Source: Methanoregula sp. UBA471 (GTDB lineage: Archaea > Halobacteriota > Methanomicrobia > Methanomicrobiales > Methanospirillaceae). Taken from it: DNA of 33,400 bases. The DNA lies in contig DADT01000024.1 in the NCBI GenBank assembly GCA_002495065.1, positions 9,609-43,008 of the forward strand, read 5' to 3'. A program made the translations under genes and the position numbers. Position 1 is the first letter of the stretch, and each line of letters begins with the position of its first letter. Shown here one piece after another: positions 8,725-17,139 of this stretch. The notes under the pieces are model-generated. The model saw only the letters and a program-made list of their open reading frames with translations, ran no database searches and was not told the DNA's origin.

Positions 8725-10062
8725 TTAGTCTCTGGAAAAATGATGTGCTGCTTTGACAAAGATCCCGGTGAATTTGTCGGTAAAATAAGCGTGAGTGTAC
8801 GTGCCTGCAGCATTGACGGATACAAGCCCGTCTTTTCCGGAATCGATGCCCTTTCCGCGGGAAAGGCGGAACAGGAATTGTGCATCACGATCCGGAAACA
8901 TCCGGGAGTAATGAAATTCGTGCCCTGTGATACTCACTGATGGGGGGAGAAACGATGAATTACCGATACTCGTACCTTTTACATATCCTAGTGCCTGGAT
9001 CCCGGGTGTCATTTCAACGTCTGCCGGCAGGACCCCGCAGAGTTTGAATGTCCTGTCGTCGGCGGCAATTTCACGGGCAAGATACATAAGGCCCCCGCAT
9101 TCGGCATATACCGGCATCCCCGCATCAACGACAGATCGCAGTTCCCGGGTACAGTCCGAGGATTCCAGTGCCTGAAGGTGCAGTTCGGGATATCCTCCGC
9201 CAAAATACAGGGCATCGACCCTGGGCAGGGGATCATGCAGAGGACTGAAAAAAACAAGATCTGCACCTGCCGCCCGGAGTCGTTCCAGGTTATCCTCATA
9301 GTAAAAACAGAACGCTTCATCCAGCGCCACTCCTACCGTGGCACGAAACCGCCTCCTTTTCCCTGATGAAGAAACCTTTTTTTGGGGAAGTGGAGTCAGA
9401 TTTTTCTTTGCATATCCGATGATCGCATCCAGATCACAATATTCCTCGATAATGGGCCCGAATTCTGACATGGATCCCGTTTCGTGCGCCATCACGAGGC
9501 CAAGATGACGGCCTTTAACGGCAATGTCATCCCGTTTCGGAATCCAGCCGAATGCGGGGATCGCCAGAGAATTTTCGATCATCCCGCGGTGTCGCGGGCT
9601 TCCCACACGATTCAGGATAACGCCGATGAATGAAATAACGGGATCAAAATCACAGAATCCGCGGATAAGGGCGTTGGTACTTCGTGACATTCCCTTTATA
9701 TTCACCACGAGAAGGACCGGGGCGTTGAGGAGTCGTGCTACATGGGCAGTACTGGCAAAGTCTGTCCCGTCAATTCCATCATACAGGCCCATGACACCTT
9801 CGATAACTGCGATATCAGCGCCTTCTGTTGACTGTTCAAAGGTCCGTTCCACCCCCTTTTCGCCCATCATGAACGGGTCAAGATTCCGGCATGGTCGCCC
9901 GCAGATGCGGGTGTGATGGGAGGGATCGATGAAATCCGGACCAACTTTATAGGGCTGGACTTTCAACCCCCGGGTCGTGAGTGCTGCCATAATACCACTC
10001 GCGACAGTGGTCTTACCACACCCGCTGTTGGTGCCGGCAATGACAATACGTGGGATCATCAC
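8725..10062 (-). CDS. Cobyrinate / Ni-sirohydrochlorin a,c-diamide synthase (CbiA/CfbB family)
   Basis: A product of 445 residues, the usual family length. It uses ATP and glutamine to amidate the a and c acetate side chains of cobyrinate (cobalamin pathway) or of Ni-sirohydrochlorin (coenzyme F430 pathway, where it is called CfbB). The N-terminal dethiobiotin-synthetase-like domain has the P-loop AGTNSGCGKTT (9-19) and VGPDFIDPSHH (40-50). The C-terminal class I glutaminase domain has the nucleophile Cys322 in AECGGLMYL and GHEFHYS (380-386). It is the last gene of the metal-transport operon and is translationally coupled: GTG at 10062 and ATG at 10059 both overlap the TGA stop of the ATPase gene. 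The operon suggests a link to cobalt or nickel supply, but sequence alone does not tell CbiA from CfbB, so no symbol is given. Confidence 0.92.
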   Translation of the reverse strand: MMIPRIVIAGTNSGCGKTTVASGIMAALTTRGLKVQPYKVGPDFIDPSHHTRICGRPCRNLDPFMMGEKGVERTFEQSTEGADIAVIEGVMGLYDGIDGTDFASTAHVARLLNAPVLLVVNIKGMSRSTNALIRGFCDFDPVISFIGVILNRVGSPRHRGMIENSLAIPAFGWIPKRDDIAVKGRHLGLVMAHETGSMSEFGPIIEEYCDLDAIIGYAKKNLTPLPQKKVSSSGKRRRFRATVGVALDEAFCFYYEDNLERLRAAGADLVFFSPLHDPLPRVDALYFGGGYPELHLQALESSDCTRELRSVVDAGMPVYAECGGLMYLAREIAADDRTFKLCGVLPADVEMTPGIQALGYVKGTSIGNSSFLPPSVSITGHEFHYSRMFPDRDAQFLFRLSRGKGIDSGKDGLVSVNAAGTYTHAYFTDKFTGIFVKAAHHFSRD

Positions 10063-11231
10063 GGCGATCCGCCTTCCATCATGTTCACCGTGATCGGGAT
10101 ACCGCTTTCATTCACATAGGCATTTACCCGCTGGAATACACGATCGACCATAGTATCAGTTGTCATGATCAGGGAATTCTCCCCGAGGAGTGCTCTGAGG
10201 ATGCACTTATCAATAACCCCGTAAGTAAAATCCAGGTGGATGTGTTCGTTTTCTGCACGTTGTTTAGCCCGGGTTCCCATGGCACCGATTGAAACACCTG
10301 AGTGTCCGGCATGCCATGATGAGAACGATTCAGGACTGTGCCGGTCGACATTATACATGGTTATTGCACCCGGACTTGCAGAGGAATATGTTTTTTCAAA
10401 CAAAGTCTCAATGGTCTGCATCATATCGAGAACGGTATGCGGCTTTTTTCCCTGCAGATGGAATCCTCGTTTCTGCAGCTCGATGTGTAATTCAAGAAGT
10501 GTGGGGAGAGAGAGGTGTGCCCTGCGAACATATTCAGGATTACCAAATGCTTTTTCAGGGATTCCCTCTTCAAGGATTTTTCCCTCAAGCATCAGGATGG
10601 CACGGTCGACCCACGGGTATGCCAGCTCAACATTATGCGTGGAGATGATGATCGTCTTACCTTCATGGTTCAGCTCGTCGAGCAGCTCCATAATGTCTTC
10701 AGAGCCGGAGGGATCGAGACCGCTTGTTGGTTCATCAAGGACCAGCACATCCGGGTCCATCGCCAGAACTCCGGCAATAGCAACCCGTTTCTTCTCCCCG
10801 CCGGAAAGCTGGTGGGGCGGACGGTGTTCAAAACCTTCCAGGCCAACATGACGCAGTGCCTGTGTTACAACCCTTTTAACTTCATGTTCCGGGTAGCCGA
10901 GATTGGTAGGTCCGAATGCAACATCCTGGTACACGGTCGGCGCAATAATCTGGCGGTCCGGGTTCTGGAGGACAAATCCGACACTTTTGCGCAGCATCCG
11001 CAGAGATGCGGAATCGTACTGAACCGGCTGGTTGTCAAAGAGCAGCACTCCTGAGTCAGGGCGGATCATGCCATTGAACATCGCAAGAAGAGTCGATTTG
11101 CCGGCACCGTTTGGCCCGACAAGAGCGATCTTCTCTTTTTTCCGGATATGGAAACTAATCCCGCAGATCGCCTCCATGCCCCGCGGATAACGGTACCTGA
11201 TTTCCCGGGCTTCAAGAATTATGCTGCTCAT
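10059..11231 (-). CDS. cbiO: Cobalt/nickel ECF transporter ATPase CbiO, with C-terminal extension
   Basis: A product of 390 residues. The ABC ATPase core fills the first 240 or so: Walker A GPNGAGKS (39-46), Q-loop LQNPDRQ, signature LSGGEKKR (142-149), Walker B VLVLDEP and H-loop STHN (197-200). It energises metal uptake with CbiQ and the CbiMN substrate-binding part. An additional 110 or so C-terminal residues (from about 280) are not part of a minimal ABC ATPase. They include a strand-rich segment with several His (NVDRHSPES, SSWHAGHSG, ENEHIHLDFTYG), so a regulatory or metal-sensing role is possible but unproven. The gene starts 10 bases after the cbiQ stop and overlaps the CbiA/CfbB-family gene. 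Confidence 0.93.
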   Translation of the reverse strand: MSSIILEAREIRYRYPRGMEAICGISFHIRKKEKIALVGPNGAGKSTLLAMFNGMIRPDSGVLLFDNQPVQYDSASLRMLRKSVGFVLQNPDRQIIAPTVYQDVAFGPTNLGYPEHEVKRVVTQALRHVGLEGFEHRPPHQLSGGEKKRVAIAGVLAMDPDVLVLDEPTSGLDPSGSEDIMELLDELNHEGKTIIISTHNVELAYPWVDRAILMLEGKILEEGIPEKAFGNPEYVRRAHLSLPTLLELHIELQKRGFHLQGKKPHTVLDMMQTIETLFEKTYSSASPGAITMYNVDRHSPESFSSWHAGHSGVSIGAMGTRAKQRAENEHIHLDFTYGVIDKCILRALLGENSLIMTTDTMVDRVFQRVNAYVNESGIPITVNMMEGGSP

Positions 11232-11241
11232 CGTTTCTGTC

Positions 11242-12030
11242 CTAGATAATGGTACTGTTTCCCGAAAAGATCACTACCGCAGCCGAGAGGGACAGGAATG
11301 CGAAGAGGGCAAGAAGTGGGCCTCGTTCAACCGGTCGGTTTTCACCAAGAACTGCAAATTTTCCGGTATAACACCGTGCGTCCATAGCCTGTACAAGGTC
11401 CTCACCGGCATCCCAGCTGGCAATAAAGGCAGCCCCGCACAGGGTTGCGCAGGAATGTATGGATTCTTTTACTGTTGAATACCCAAGCCGCATGACCTGT
11501 GCCGTATAGATCTGCACTACCTGGTCCATCAGGATGAAGATGGTGCGGTAGATGATCATCATCAGTTCAATGATAATTTCCGGAATTCTCCATTGCCTCA
11601 GCACCGTGAAAATATTGGTCATCGGTGTTGTCAGCGATATAAAGCACAACGCGGACATTCCTCCAAGGACCCGGCAGAAGACAAATATGCCCTGGTTTAT
11701 GCTGTCCCTCGTTATGGACAGAGAAAACGATGGCAGGATATCCCATTTCCAGAATATATCCTGTCCCCCGGAAATGAGGATGATGCCGGCAACACTCATG
11801 ACGGCAAACCAGAGAGGCACGATAAAAAGCTCTGCATAGGTTTTTGGATCCACCCGCGCGAGGAACAGGATTGCGCCGGTAAGTACCAGGGCAATGAAAA
11901 GCGGGGGAAAATAACTCGATGAGAGAAGGCACAGGAGGATCGCACCAAGACCGGTTGCCAGTTTAAGGTTCGTGTTCACTTCCCGGAGTCCGTTCTTCTG
12001 GGCAATATCTTCCAGAAGTTCCTCAAACAT
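11242..12030 (-). CDS. cbiQ: Cobalt/nickel ECF transporter transmembrane protein CbiQ
   Basis: A product of 262 residues with about five to six hydrophobic helices. It is the T component of an energy-coupling-factor transporter and couples the ATPase to the substrate-specific membrane proteins. The family feature seen here is the cytoplasmic coupling region after the helix IELMMIIYRTIFILMDQV, with Ala/Arg-rich helices (AQVMRLGYST and DLVQAMDARCYTG); these correspond to the short Ala-Arg-Gly-type motifs that dock on CbiO. It begins 26 bases after the cbiN stop and ends 10 bases before cbiO, so it sits within one transcription unit. Confidence 0.92.
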   Translation of the reverse strand: MFEELLEDIAQKNGLREVNTNLKLATGLGAILLCLLSSSYFPPLFIALVLTGAILFLARVDPKTYAELFIVPLWFAVMSVAGIILISGGQDIFWKWDILPSFSLSITRDSINQGIFVFCRVLGGMSALCFISLTTPMTNIFTVLRQWRIPEIIIELMMIIYRTIFILMDQVVQIYTAQVMRLGYSTVKESIHSCATLCGAAFIASWDAGEDLVQAMDARCYTGKFAVLGENRPVERGPLLALFAFLSLSAAVVIFSGNSTII

Positions 12031-12056
12031 ACGAGTACACTTCTCTTTTATCCCGA

Positions 12057-12359
12057 TTATGCTTTCTTCTGTGAACCTATCCAGAACCCGAATACTCCCC
12101 CGACCATGGCACCTCCGACTGCAGCCTGGAGTGCAAAAAGGCAGGATTCAATCTCCCCGCTCGGTGGCTCCCACTGGGGGATCAGCGGCTGGAAATTTTC
12201 CAGGGGTATACCGGACAGTTCTGCGATAAGCCCTGAACCAACATTATCGGAACCGGCAAATTCCGCACCGCTCATGGTCGAACTCGTATACAGGAATATT
12301 CCGGAGAATGCGATGATGGCAATGATGGCTAAGGCTTCCAGGGTATACCTGAATTTCAT
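12057..12359 (-). CDS. cbiN: Cobalt/nickel transport accessory protein CbiN
   Basis: A product of 100 residues with an N-terminal helix (EALAIIAIIAFSGIFLY), an external loop of about 50 residues containing GSDNVGSGLIAEL, and a C-terminal helix (AAVGGAMVGGVFGFWIG). This two-helix layout is typical of CbiN, which assists metal loading onto CbiM. The start codon overlaps the end of cbiM by 4 bases (ATGA), which indicates translational coupling. Its position between cbiM and cbiQ is the canonical order. Confidence 0.9.
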   Translation of the reverse strand: MKFRYTLEALAIIAIIAFSGIFLYTSSTMSGAEFAGSDNVGSGLIAELSGIPLENFQPLIPQWEPPSGEIESCLFALQAAVGGAMVGGVFGFWIGSQKKA

Positions 12360-13051
12360 GACGCATCATCCCGTGCTGCATTAATTTTTTCTTCTGAGAA
12401 TATTTTCAGCCGGATCAGGATATCGGGCTTGAGTGCTACGATATATTTGAACACCAGGGCAAGGACTATGCCTTCAACAATCGCAAGGGGGATCTGCGTG
12501 ACTGCGAATATACCCATAAACAGGACAAATGAACTGACAAATCCCCCGGTCTCGGCCGGGTATGCGAGAGCCAGTTCAAGAGAGGTTGTCACGTACGTAA
12601 ACATATCGGCAAGGGCAGTTACCAGGAACACGGTCAGGTACACATTCACGGAAGTGTCCCGGAGCATCCGGTATACTGCATATCCCACGAGGGGACCGAC
12701 GATACCCATAGAGACGATATTGGCTCCCAGAACGGAAAGTCCTCCGTGAGCGAGGAACAGGCTCTGGAACAGGAGGACGATTGCACAGACAACCGATGTA
12801 ATCCATGGCCCGAATGATATCGTCGAGAGCCCCGTGCCGGTAGGATGAGAGCAGCTGCCGGTTACTGATGGTAGTTTTAACGACGAAAGGATGAAGATGA
12901 ACCCTCCGGTAACACCAAGGAGAGGGAGAGTTTCCCGGTCAGCAGCCAGTACTTTTTTCAGCTGATACAAGCCAAGGAGGAGGCAGGGCAGCGCGATAAT
13001 CCACCAGACAATACACCACTGCAGGGGGAGAAATCCTTCCATTATATGCAT
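12356..13051 (-). CDS. cbiM: Cobalt/nickel ECF transporter substrate-specific component CbiM
   Basis: A product of 231 residues. It begins MHIMEGFLP, the conserved CbiM N-terminus in which the free amino group and His2 take part in metal binding. Other conserved points are GSCSHPTGTG with its His, and FLAHGGL. Six to seven membrane helices are predicted. CbiM determines metal selectivity; Co2+ and Ni2+ members look alike, so the metal is not assigned with certainty, though the downstream CbiA/CfbB gene fits either. It is the first gene of a five-gene operon (cbiM-cbiN-cbiQ-cbiO-cbiA/cfbB). Confidence 0.93.
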   Translation of the reverse strand: MHIMEGFLPLQWCIVWWIIALPCLLLGLYQLKKVLAADRETLPLLGVTGGFIFILSSLKLPSVTGSCSHPTGTGLSTISFGPWITSVVCAIVLLFQSLFLAHGGLSVLGANIVSMGIVGPLVGYAVYRMLRDTSVNVYLTVFLVTALADMFTYVTTSLELALAYPAETGGFVSSFVLFMGIFAVTQIPLAIVEGIVLALVFKYIVALKPDILIRLKIFSEEKINAARDDAS

Positions 13052-13130
13052 ATTACCATCTCTTTACCGAATCGGATTTTTAAATAAAATTTACTTGTGT
13101 TAATTCAATATTATTTGTTAAATTATGTTG
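13052..13130 (-). promoter_or_regulatory. AT-rich promoter region of the cbiM operon
   Basis: Read on the minus strand, TTTTATTTAAAAAT lies about 30-40 bases before the cbiM start and is a plausible TATA element. GAGATGG near the ATG may serve as a weak ribosome-binding site. Two TGTTAA boxes about 20 bases apart upstream could be a regulator site, but this is weak. No known archaeal NikR-like operator was recognised. Confidence 0.35.
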
Positions 13131-13181
13131 CGCCGGGCGGTATTTAAATTTTTTTAAAAAATCTTTCGGAAATACCTGTCA

Positions 13182-14471
13182 TCACTTTTTTCGATAGTGA
13201 TAGAGCAGATACATGATACCAATGATTCCTGCAACAATACCTGAGAGGTATACCGGGTTTGAGAAAACAGCGGCAATACCCGTCAGGGGCTTTACATCCA
13301 CGTTCACTTTCATCGTGTCAGAAATATAGGTGTTCCCGAGTGCATCCCGGTACCGTATCTCTGAATCGAGACCGTACTCCTTTGTCGTCGCCGAACGATC
13401 CACGCTCACTACATAGGACGCGACCGCGGATTCATTGTGTCGGAGATCGCCGAGATATGCGATATCATCATTGCTGGTAAAAGGATCCACAGCGCTGATC
13501 CTGCCCTGTGCACTGTAGATGGTTGTTTCACCGGTATTCTTATACTCGACGCTGATAACTTTCTTACTTCCGGGATTCATTTCAGCGGAGGGAGAAATAA
13601 CCTCAAAATCTGCCTTGCCCCCTACGGGTATTCCAACAGTGTCGTTTCCTGTCGTTACATAATCTCCTTCATTATTTTTGTAAACCACTACCACATCAAC
13701 GGGATATGTCTGCGGCTCACCATTACCGGATATTGAAACCTTATACCTGCATTCAGCAGTACTTCCCGAAGGGAAATCCCCGATGTACACACTGCTGTCG
13801 ATCGGTACTACCGGACTGTTGCCGTTTCGCAGGATTCTGACAATAGCTTGTGTTCCATCTTCTGAACCGGTATTTTTAATTTTCATCGTGAGATACCCTT
13901 CAGTTCCGACATTCAGGTGTTCAGGCACAGCGGATACCACCTCAATGGAAATATCCGGTCTGATTTTTATGGGAATTCCGATATCTTCGGTGACCTGCCT
14001 GTAGGTGTACTGGATAGTGTCAAAACCGAATTGCTCTGCCTGGTATAAATAGGCGTAATTCAGCGTCAGGGGAAGAGTATACGTGCCGGCTGGTGCATCC
14101 GCATTAATTTTTGTAGTAAATGAGGCACGCACGCTGCCGGCACCCTTCACATCTCCCAGCATCTGGGGATCAGACTTGATTTGCAAAGGTGCAACTCCGG
14201 GACTGAGTGCTGCCATCAGATACTTTGCCGTGTTGGGAAGGTCATCGCGATCGACGATCCGGGACTGGACAAATTTGAACTCATTGACCCCGGTATTTTC
14301 GATGACGACCGTAAGCTGTACCTCTTCACCTTGGCTGAATTCATTGGTCCCTGATAACGCTGCAGAAAGCCGGGGGCTTCCGGCCATGTATTCCGTGCCC
14401 GCCATTACGGGTATGATAAAAACTGTAACAAGAATCAGGAGGGTGAACGACATTTTTCCAGGAGGTCTCAT
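13182..14471 (-). CDS. S-layer/CARDB-type surface protein with C-terminal membrane anchor
   Basis: A product of 429 residues. It has a signal peptide (to about residue 24), three to four strand-rich Ig/CARDB-like domains with repeated patterns such as VQLTVVIENTGVNEF, GYLTMKIKNTGSEDG and KVISVEYKNTGETT, and one C-terminal transmembrane helix (about 408-425) followed by YHYRKK. It resembles COG1361-type S-layer-related proteins of methanogens. It is therefore an extracytoplasmic, membrane-anchored surface protein with adhesive or structural potential; no ligand is known. GAGGG eight bases before the ATG at 14471 supports the start over an internal Met at residue 7. A T/A-rich stretch after the stop (about 13145-13170) probably terminates it before cbiM. 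Confidence 0.85.
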   Translation of the reverse strand: MRPPGKMSFTLLILVTVFIIPVMAGTEYMAGSPRLSAALSGTNEFSQGEEVQLTVVIENTGVNEFKFVQSRIVDRDDLPNTAKYLMAALSPGVAPLQIKSDPQMLGDVKGAGSVRASFTTKINADAPAGTYTLPLTLNYAYLYQAEQFGFDTIQYTYRQVTEDIGIPIKIRPDISIEVVSAVPEHLNVGTEGYLTMKIKNTGSEDGTQAIVRILRNGNSPVVPIDSSVYIGDFPSGSTAECRYKVSISGNGEPQTYPVDVVVVYKNNEGDYVTTGNDTVGIPVGGKADFEVISPSAEMNPGSKKVISVEYKNTGETTIYSAQGRISAVDPFTSNDDIAYLGDLRHNESAVASYVVSVDRSATTKEYGLDSEIRYRDALGNTYISDTMKVNVDVKPLTGIAAVFSNPVYLSGIVAGIIGIMYLLYHYRKK

Positions 14472-14672
14472 CAGGTAAATCCCTCACCTTTAAAATATAC
14501 TTGTAATTATCAGCTATTGATATTCTTCAGTTTTTTTGTTTTTGTTGTTTGGTGGTTCATATCAGGATTATCGGAATTTATGGGATTATTGAGCATGGTG
14601 TGGACACCTGTGCAGAATAATCGCACGCCATATCCTGGTACCGGCTACATACAAACCCGGAAAATCCCGGAA

Positions 14673-16373
14673 TCATGCTGTCTCAATCTTTGCTTCCTCG
14701 TGAAGCCCCAGCGTCCTGATGGAGTCTTCCCGCATCCTGAACTTCTGAATCTTTCCGGTAACTCCCATCGGGAATTCATCGACAAAGATCACGTACCGGG
14801 GTATCTTGTAGTGTGCAATTTTTCCTGTGCAGAAATCCCTGACCTCCTGCTCCGTCAGAGTCAGGCCCTGCCTGATTTTCACCCAGGCACAAAGTTCCTC
14901 GCCATATTTCCGGTCCGGGACTCCAACGACGTACACATCCGAAATCTTCTCGTTGTGATGCAGGAACTCCTCGATCTCACGCGGGTATATGTTCTCTCCG
15001 CCCCGGATCACCATATCCTTGAGGCGACCTACAATCCTGAAGTATCCTTCCTTATCCATGGTGCCGAGATCACCTGTGTGGTTCCAGCGGTTTGAGTCAA
15101 GGGTTGCATGGGTTGCAGACGGGTTGTTATAGTAGCATTTCATGACGCAGTACCCGCGTGCGCAAATTTCCCCTATCTCCCCGACCGGGACGATTTTTCC
15201 CGTATTGGGATCGACGATCTTGAGTTCTGTATGCGGAAAAGCACGCCCCACCGTTGAAACACGCCGTTCAACCGGGTCTTTGGTAGTCGTCATGGTCACT
15301 CCCGGTGATGTCTCAGTCTGCCCGTAAACGATAACAATCTCACTCATATGCATCTTCGTGTTGACCTGTTTCATCACCTCGATCGGGCAGGGAGATCCTG
15401 CCATAATCCCGGTACGTAAGGTTTTCAGGTTGTATTTTTCAAAATTGGGATGCGTGAGTTCAGCGATGAACATCGTTGGTACTCCATGAAGAGCGGTACA
15501 CCGTTCCTTTTCGACAGTTCTCAGGACCTCTTCAGCATCGAACGCAGGGGCAGGCAGCACCATCGTTGAACCATGGGTCACGCACGCGAAATTGGAGAGG
15601 ACCATACCAAAACAGTGATAGAAGGGTACGGGAATACAGAGCCGGTCCTTTTCTGTAAATCCCATCCCTTCACCGATGATATATCCGTTGTTGAGGACAC
15701 CGTGGTGGGTGAGTACGACACCCTTGGGGAACCCGGTCGTACCGCTCGTGTACTGGATATTGATTGCATCATCAAAGGTGAGCAGATCACCACGGGAAAT
15801 GAGTTCATCCTTCGTTATCTCTTCAGCTTTTTTCAGCAGTTCATTCCAGGTGAACATGCCGTGATAGGGTATGTCTCCCATAAAGACGGCATTTTTCAGG
15901 AAGGGGAACTTCTCCGATGAAATCCTGCCGGGCTTTGCCTCGTACGCTTCAGGGCAGGCTTCGTAGAACATCCCCACATAATCGGAAGTCTTGAACCGCC
16001 CCTGGATGATGAGGGTCTGGATCTCTGACTGTTTGAGAGCGTATTCCAGCTCATAGGTGCGATACGAAGGGTTGATATTGACCATAATTGCGCCGATCTT
16101 TGCTGTGGCAAACTGAACGACCACCCATTCTGCATGGTTCATGGCCCAGATACCGACACGGTCCCCTTTCTCCACGCCCAGTCCCATCAGACCCCGTGCG
16201 ACCTGGTTAACATTTTCCAGGAATTGCCGGTATGTCCAGCGGATATTCTGGTGGACAGAGACGATCGCCTCGTTGTCCGGGTATTTCGCTGAAATAGTGT
16301 TCAACATCTCCCCAATCGACACTCCCAACAAGGGAAATGCTGATGTCCCGCTTGCATAGCTGCCCGCAACCAT
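14673..16373 (-). CDS. AMP-forming acyl-CoA synthetase (fatty-acid--CoA ligase family)
   Basis: A product of 566 residues, full length for the ANL superfamily. Core motifs are seen in order: the P-loop-like YTSGTTGFPKGV (about 215), PVPFYHCFGMV, the adenine-binding VYGQTETSPG, and the ATP-binding GDLGTMDKEGYFRIVGRLKDMVIRGGENIYP broken by the usual hinge Asp/Lys. The C-terminal catalytic Lys lies in the GVTGKIQKF motif. It activates a carboxylic acid to its CoA thioester via an acyl-adenylate. Overall it resembles medium/long-chain acyl-CoA synthetases of syntrophic bacteria; the substrate cannot be read from the sequence. It stands alone, with no beta-oxidation genes nearby. A TATA-like ATCATATATT about 25 bases upstream suggests a short leader. 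Confidence 0.9.
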   Translation of the reverse strand: MVAGSYASGTSAFPLLGVSIGEMLNTISAKYPDNEAIVSVHQNIRWTYRQFLENVNQVARGLMGLGVEKGDRVGIWAMNHAEWVVVQFATAKIGAIMVNINPSYRTYELEYALKQSEIQTLIIQGRFKTSDYVGMFYEACPEAYEAKPGRISSEKFPFLKNAVFMGDIPYHGMFTWNELLKKAEEITKDELISRGDLLTFDDAINIQYTSGTTGFPKGVVLTHHGVLNNGYIIGEGMGFTEKDRLCIPVPFYHCFGMVLSNFACVTHGSTMVLPAPAFDAEEVLRTVEKERCTALHGVPTMFIAELTHPNFEKYNLKTLRTGIMAGSPCPIEVMKQVNTKMHMSEIVIVYGQTETSPGVTMTTTKDPVERRVSTVGRAFPHTELKIVDPNTGKIVPVGEIGEICARGYCVMKCYYNNPSATHATLDSNRWNHTGDLGTMDKEGYFRIVGRLKDMVIRGGENIYPREIEEFLHHNEKISDVYVVGVPDRKYGEELCAWVKIRQGLTLTEQEVRDFCTGKIAHYKIPRYVIFVDEFPMGVTGKIQKFRMREDSIRTLGLHEEAKIETA

Positions 16374-16641
16374 CCCGGAAATATGGAGTGTGAACAGAAT
16401 ATATGATTAATGATGTGATTTTCCTCCCCCGTTCCCTCCGTATATGGTGATTTCATTCGTTCATCCAGAGAGATGTTTTCCGGTTTCCGTTTCGTTATGC
16501 AGTAAAAACGCGGTCATTAACCGTGATCGGCAAAAAACACGGGAATTTTCCGTCATGACCATGAAAAAGGAAAACTATTAAATTAATTTAACGCGATTCT
16601 GTACAGTCAGCTATGGGCTGAATCAGGCCCTGCATGACCAA
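16374..16641. other. Intergenic region upstream of tRNA-Trp
   Basis: It holds the divergent promoters of the acyl-CoA synthetase and tRNA-Trp. AAATTAATTTAA at about 16581-16592 is AT-rich enough to serve as the tRNA TATA region, although it lies about 50 bases upstream. No gene is seen. Confidence 0.4.
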
Positions 16642-16854
16642 GGGGTTGTGGCCTAGCCCGGAATGGCGACGGGCTCCAGCGGTCTTTGCGTTCTTGTGCT
16701 GCAGATGATGAACAATGGGTCTGCTGAATTGATCTTTCCGATATGTTCGGAAAGAACATCGGGACTGGGTCCTGGTGTTTGATGATGACCCGTTGGAGCA
16801 CTGATGCATGTCGGAGAGACCCGTCGATCGTGAGTTCAAATCTCACCAACCCCA
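16642..16854 (+). tRNA. tRNA-Trp(CCA), interrupted by a 139-nt intron
   Basis: The exons are 16642-16679 and 16819-16854. The acceptor stem GGGGTTG pairs perfectly with CAACCCC (16847-16853), with discriminator A at 16854. The anticodon stem ACGGG (16669-16673) pairs with CCCGT (16820-16824); the anticodon CCA is 16676-16678; the T-arm is GTGAG-TTCAAAT-CTCAC. The intron follows position 37. Splice sites sit in a bulge-helix-bulge: a 4-bp helix CTCC (16674-16677) with GGAG (16813-16816), flanked by 3-nt bulges 16678-16680 and 16817-16819, each cut after its second base. CCA is not encoded. Confidence 0.96.
16680..16818 (+). ncRNA. C/D-box guide RNA in the tRNA-Trp intron
   Basis: Box C ATGATGA (16705-16711), D' CTGA (16724-16727), C' ATGATGA (16782-16788) and D CTGA (16801-16804). 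The guide before D (16789-16800) pairs with exon 1 so that the fifth base before D (G16796) faces C16676 = C34. The guide before D' pairs with the 3' junction so that the fifth base before D' (G16719) faces C16820 = position 39. In Haloferax the tRNA-Trp intron guides 2'-O-methylation of residues 34 and 39; the same two positions are specified here. An 8-bp hairpin (CTTTCCGA/TCGGAAAG) lies between the two halves. Confidence 0.92.
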
Positions 16855-17052
16855 CATTTTCTCAGGCATTCTGGTTCGTGCATCATTTTTTTGGGTATTT
16901 TACCGTAAAAAAAAAAGATTCCCGGCTTCTGGAAACTTTGGCAAAATCCTTTCACGAAATTGTAAACAACACCTTTGGCTTATTTTCTCTTCGTCCCTGC
17001 TTTCTGCGGACAGCATCTTTGACTGTATTCTGAGAAGAATATGGATTATCAC

Positions 17053-17100
17053 CCCGTATGGCATTCGATACGGGCAAGACCATGTTTGATAAATTTATCA
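17053..17100 (+). promoter_or_regulatory. Palindromic promoter region of fae-hps
   Basis: Two inverted repeats lie in tandem: CCCGTAT (17053-17059) with ATACGGG (17068-17074), separated by 8 bases, and the perfect 14-base palindrome TGATAAATTTATCA (17087-17100). The second contains the best TATA candidate, about 40-53 bases before the ATG. The first is in the place where an archaeal activator or BRE-adjacent repressor would bind. GGAGAG before the ATG is a good ribosome-binding site. Confidence 0.45.
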
Positions 17101-17139
17101 TAGCTGGCAGACACATATTTACAACGAACGGAGAGTTCC

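Noticed and set aside
16642..16854. tRNA-Trp as attachment site of the mobile element
   Set aside because: The element boundaries are set by the 23-nt repeat at the fae-hps end, about 1.4 kb downstream; no tRNA fragment is found near the integrase.
16588..16855. Overlapping ORFs of 82-83 codons on the minus strand at the tRNA-Trp locus
   Set aside because: They are antisense shadows of the tRNA exons and the C/D guide intron.
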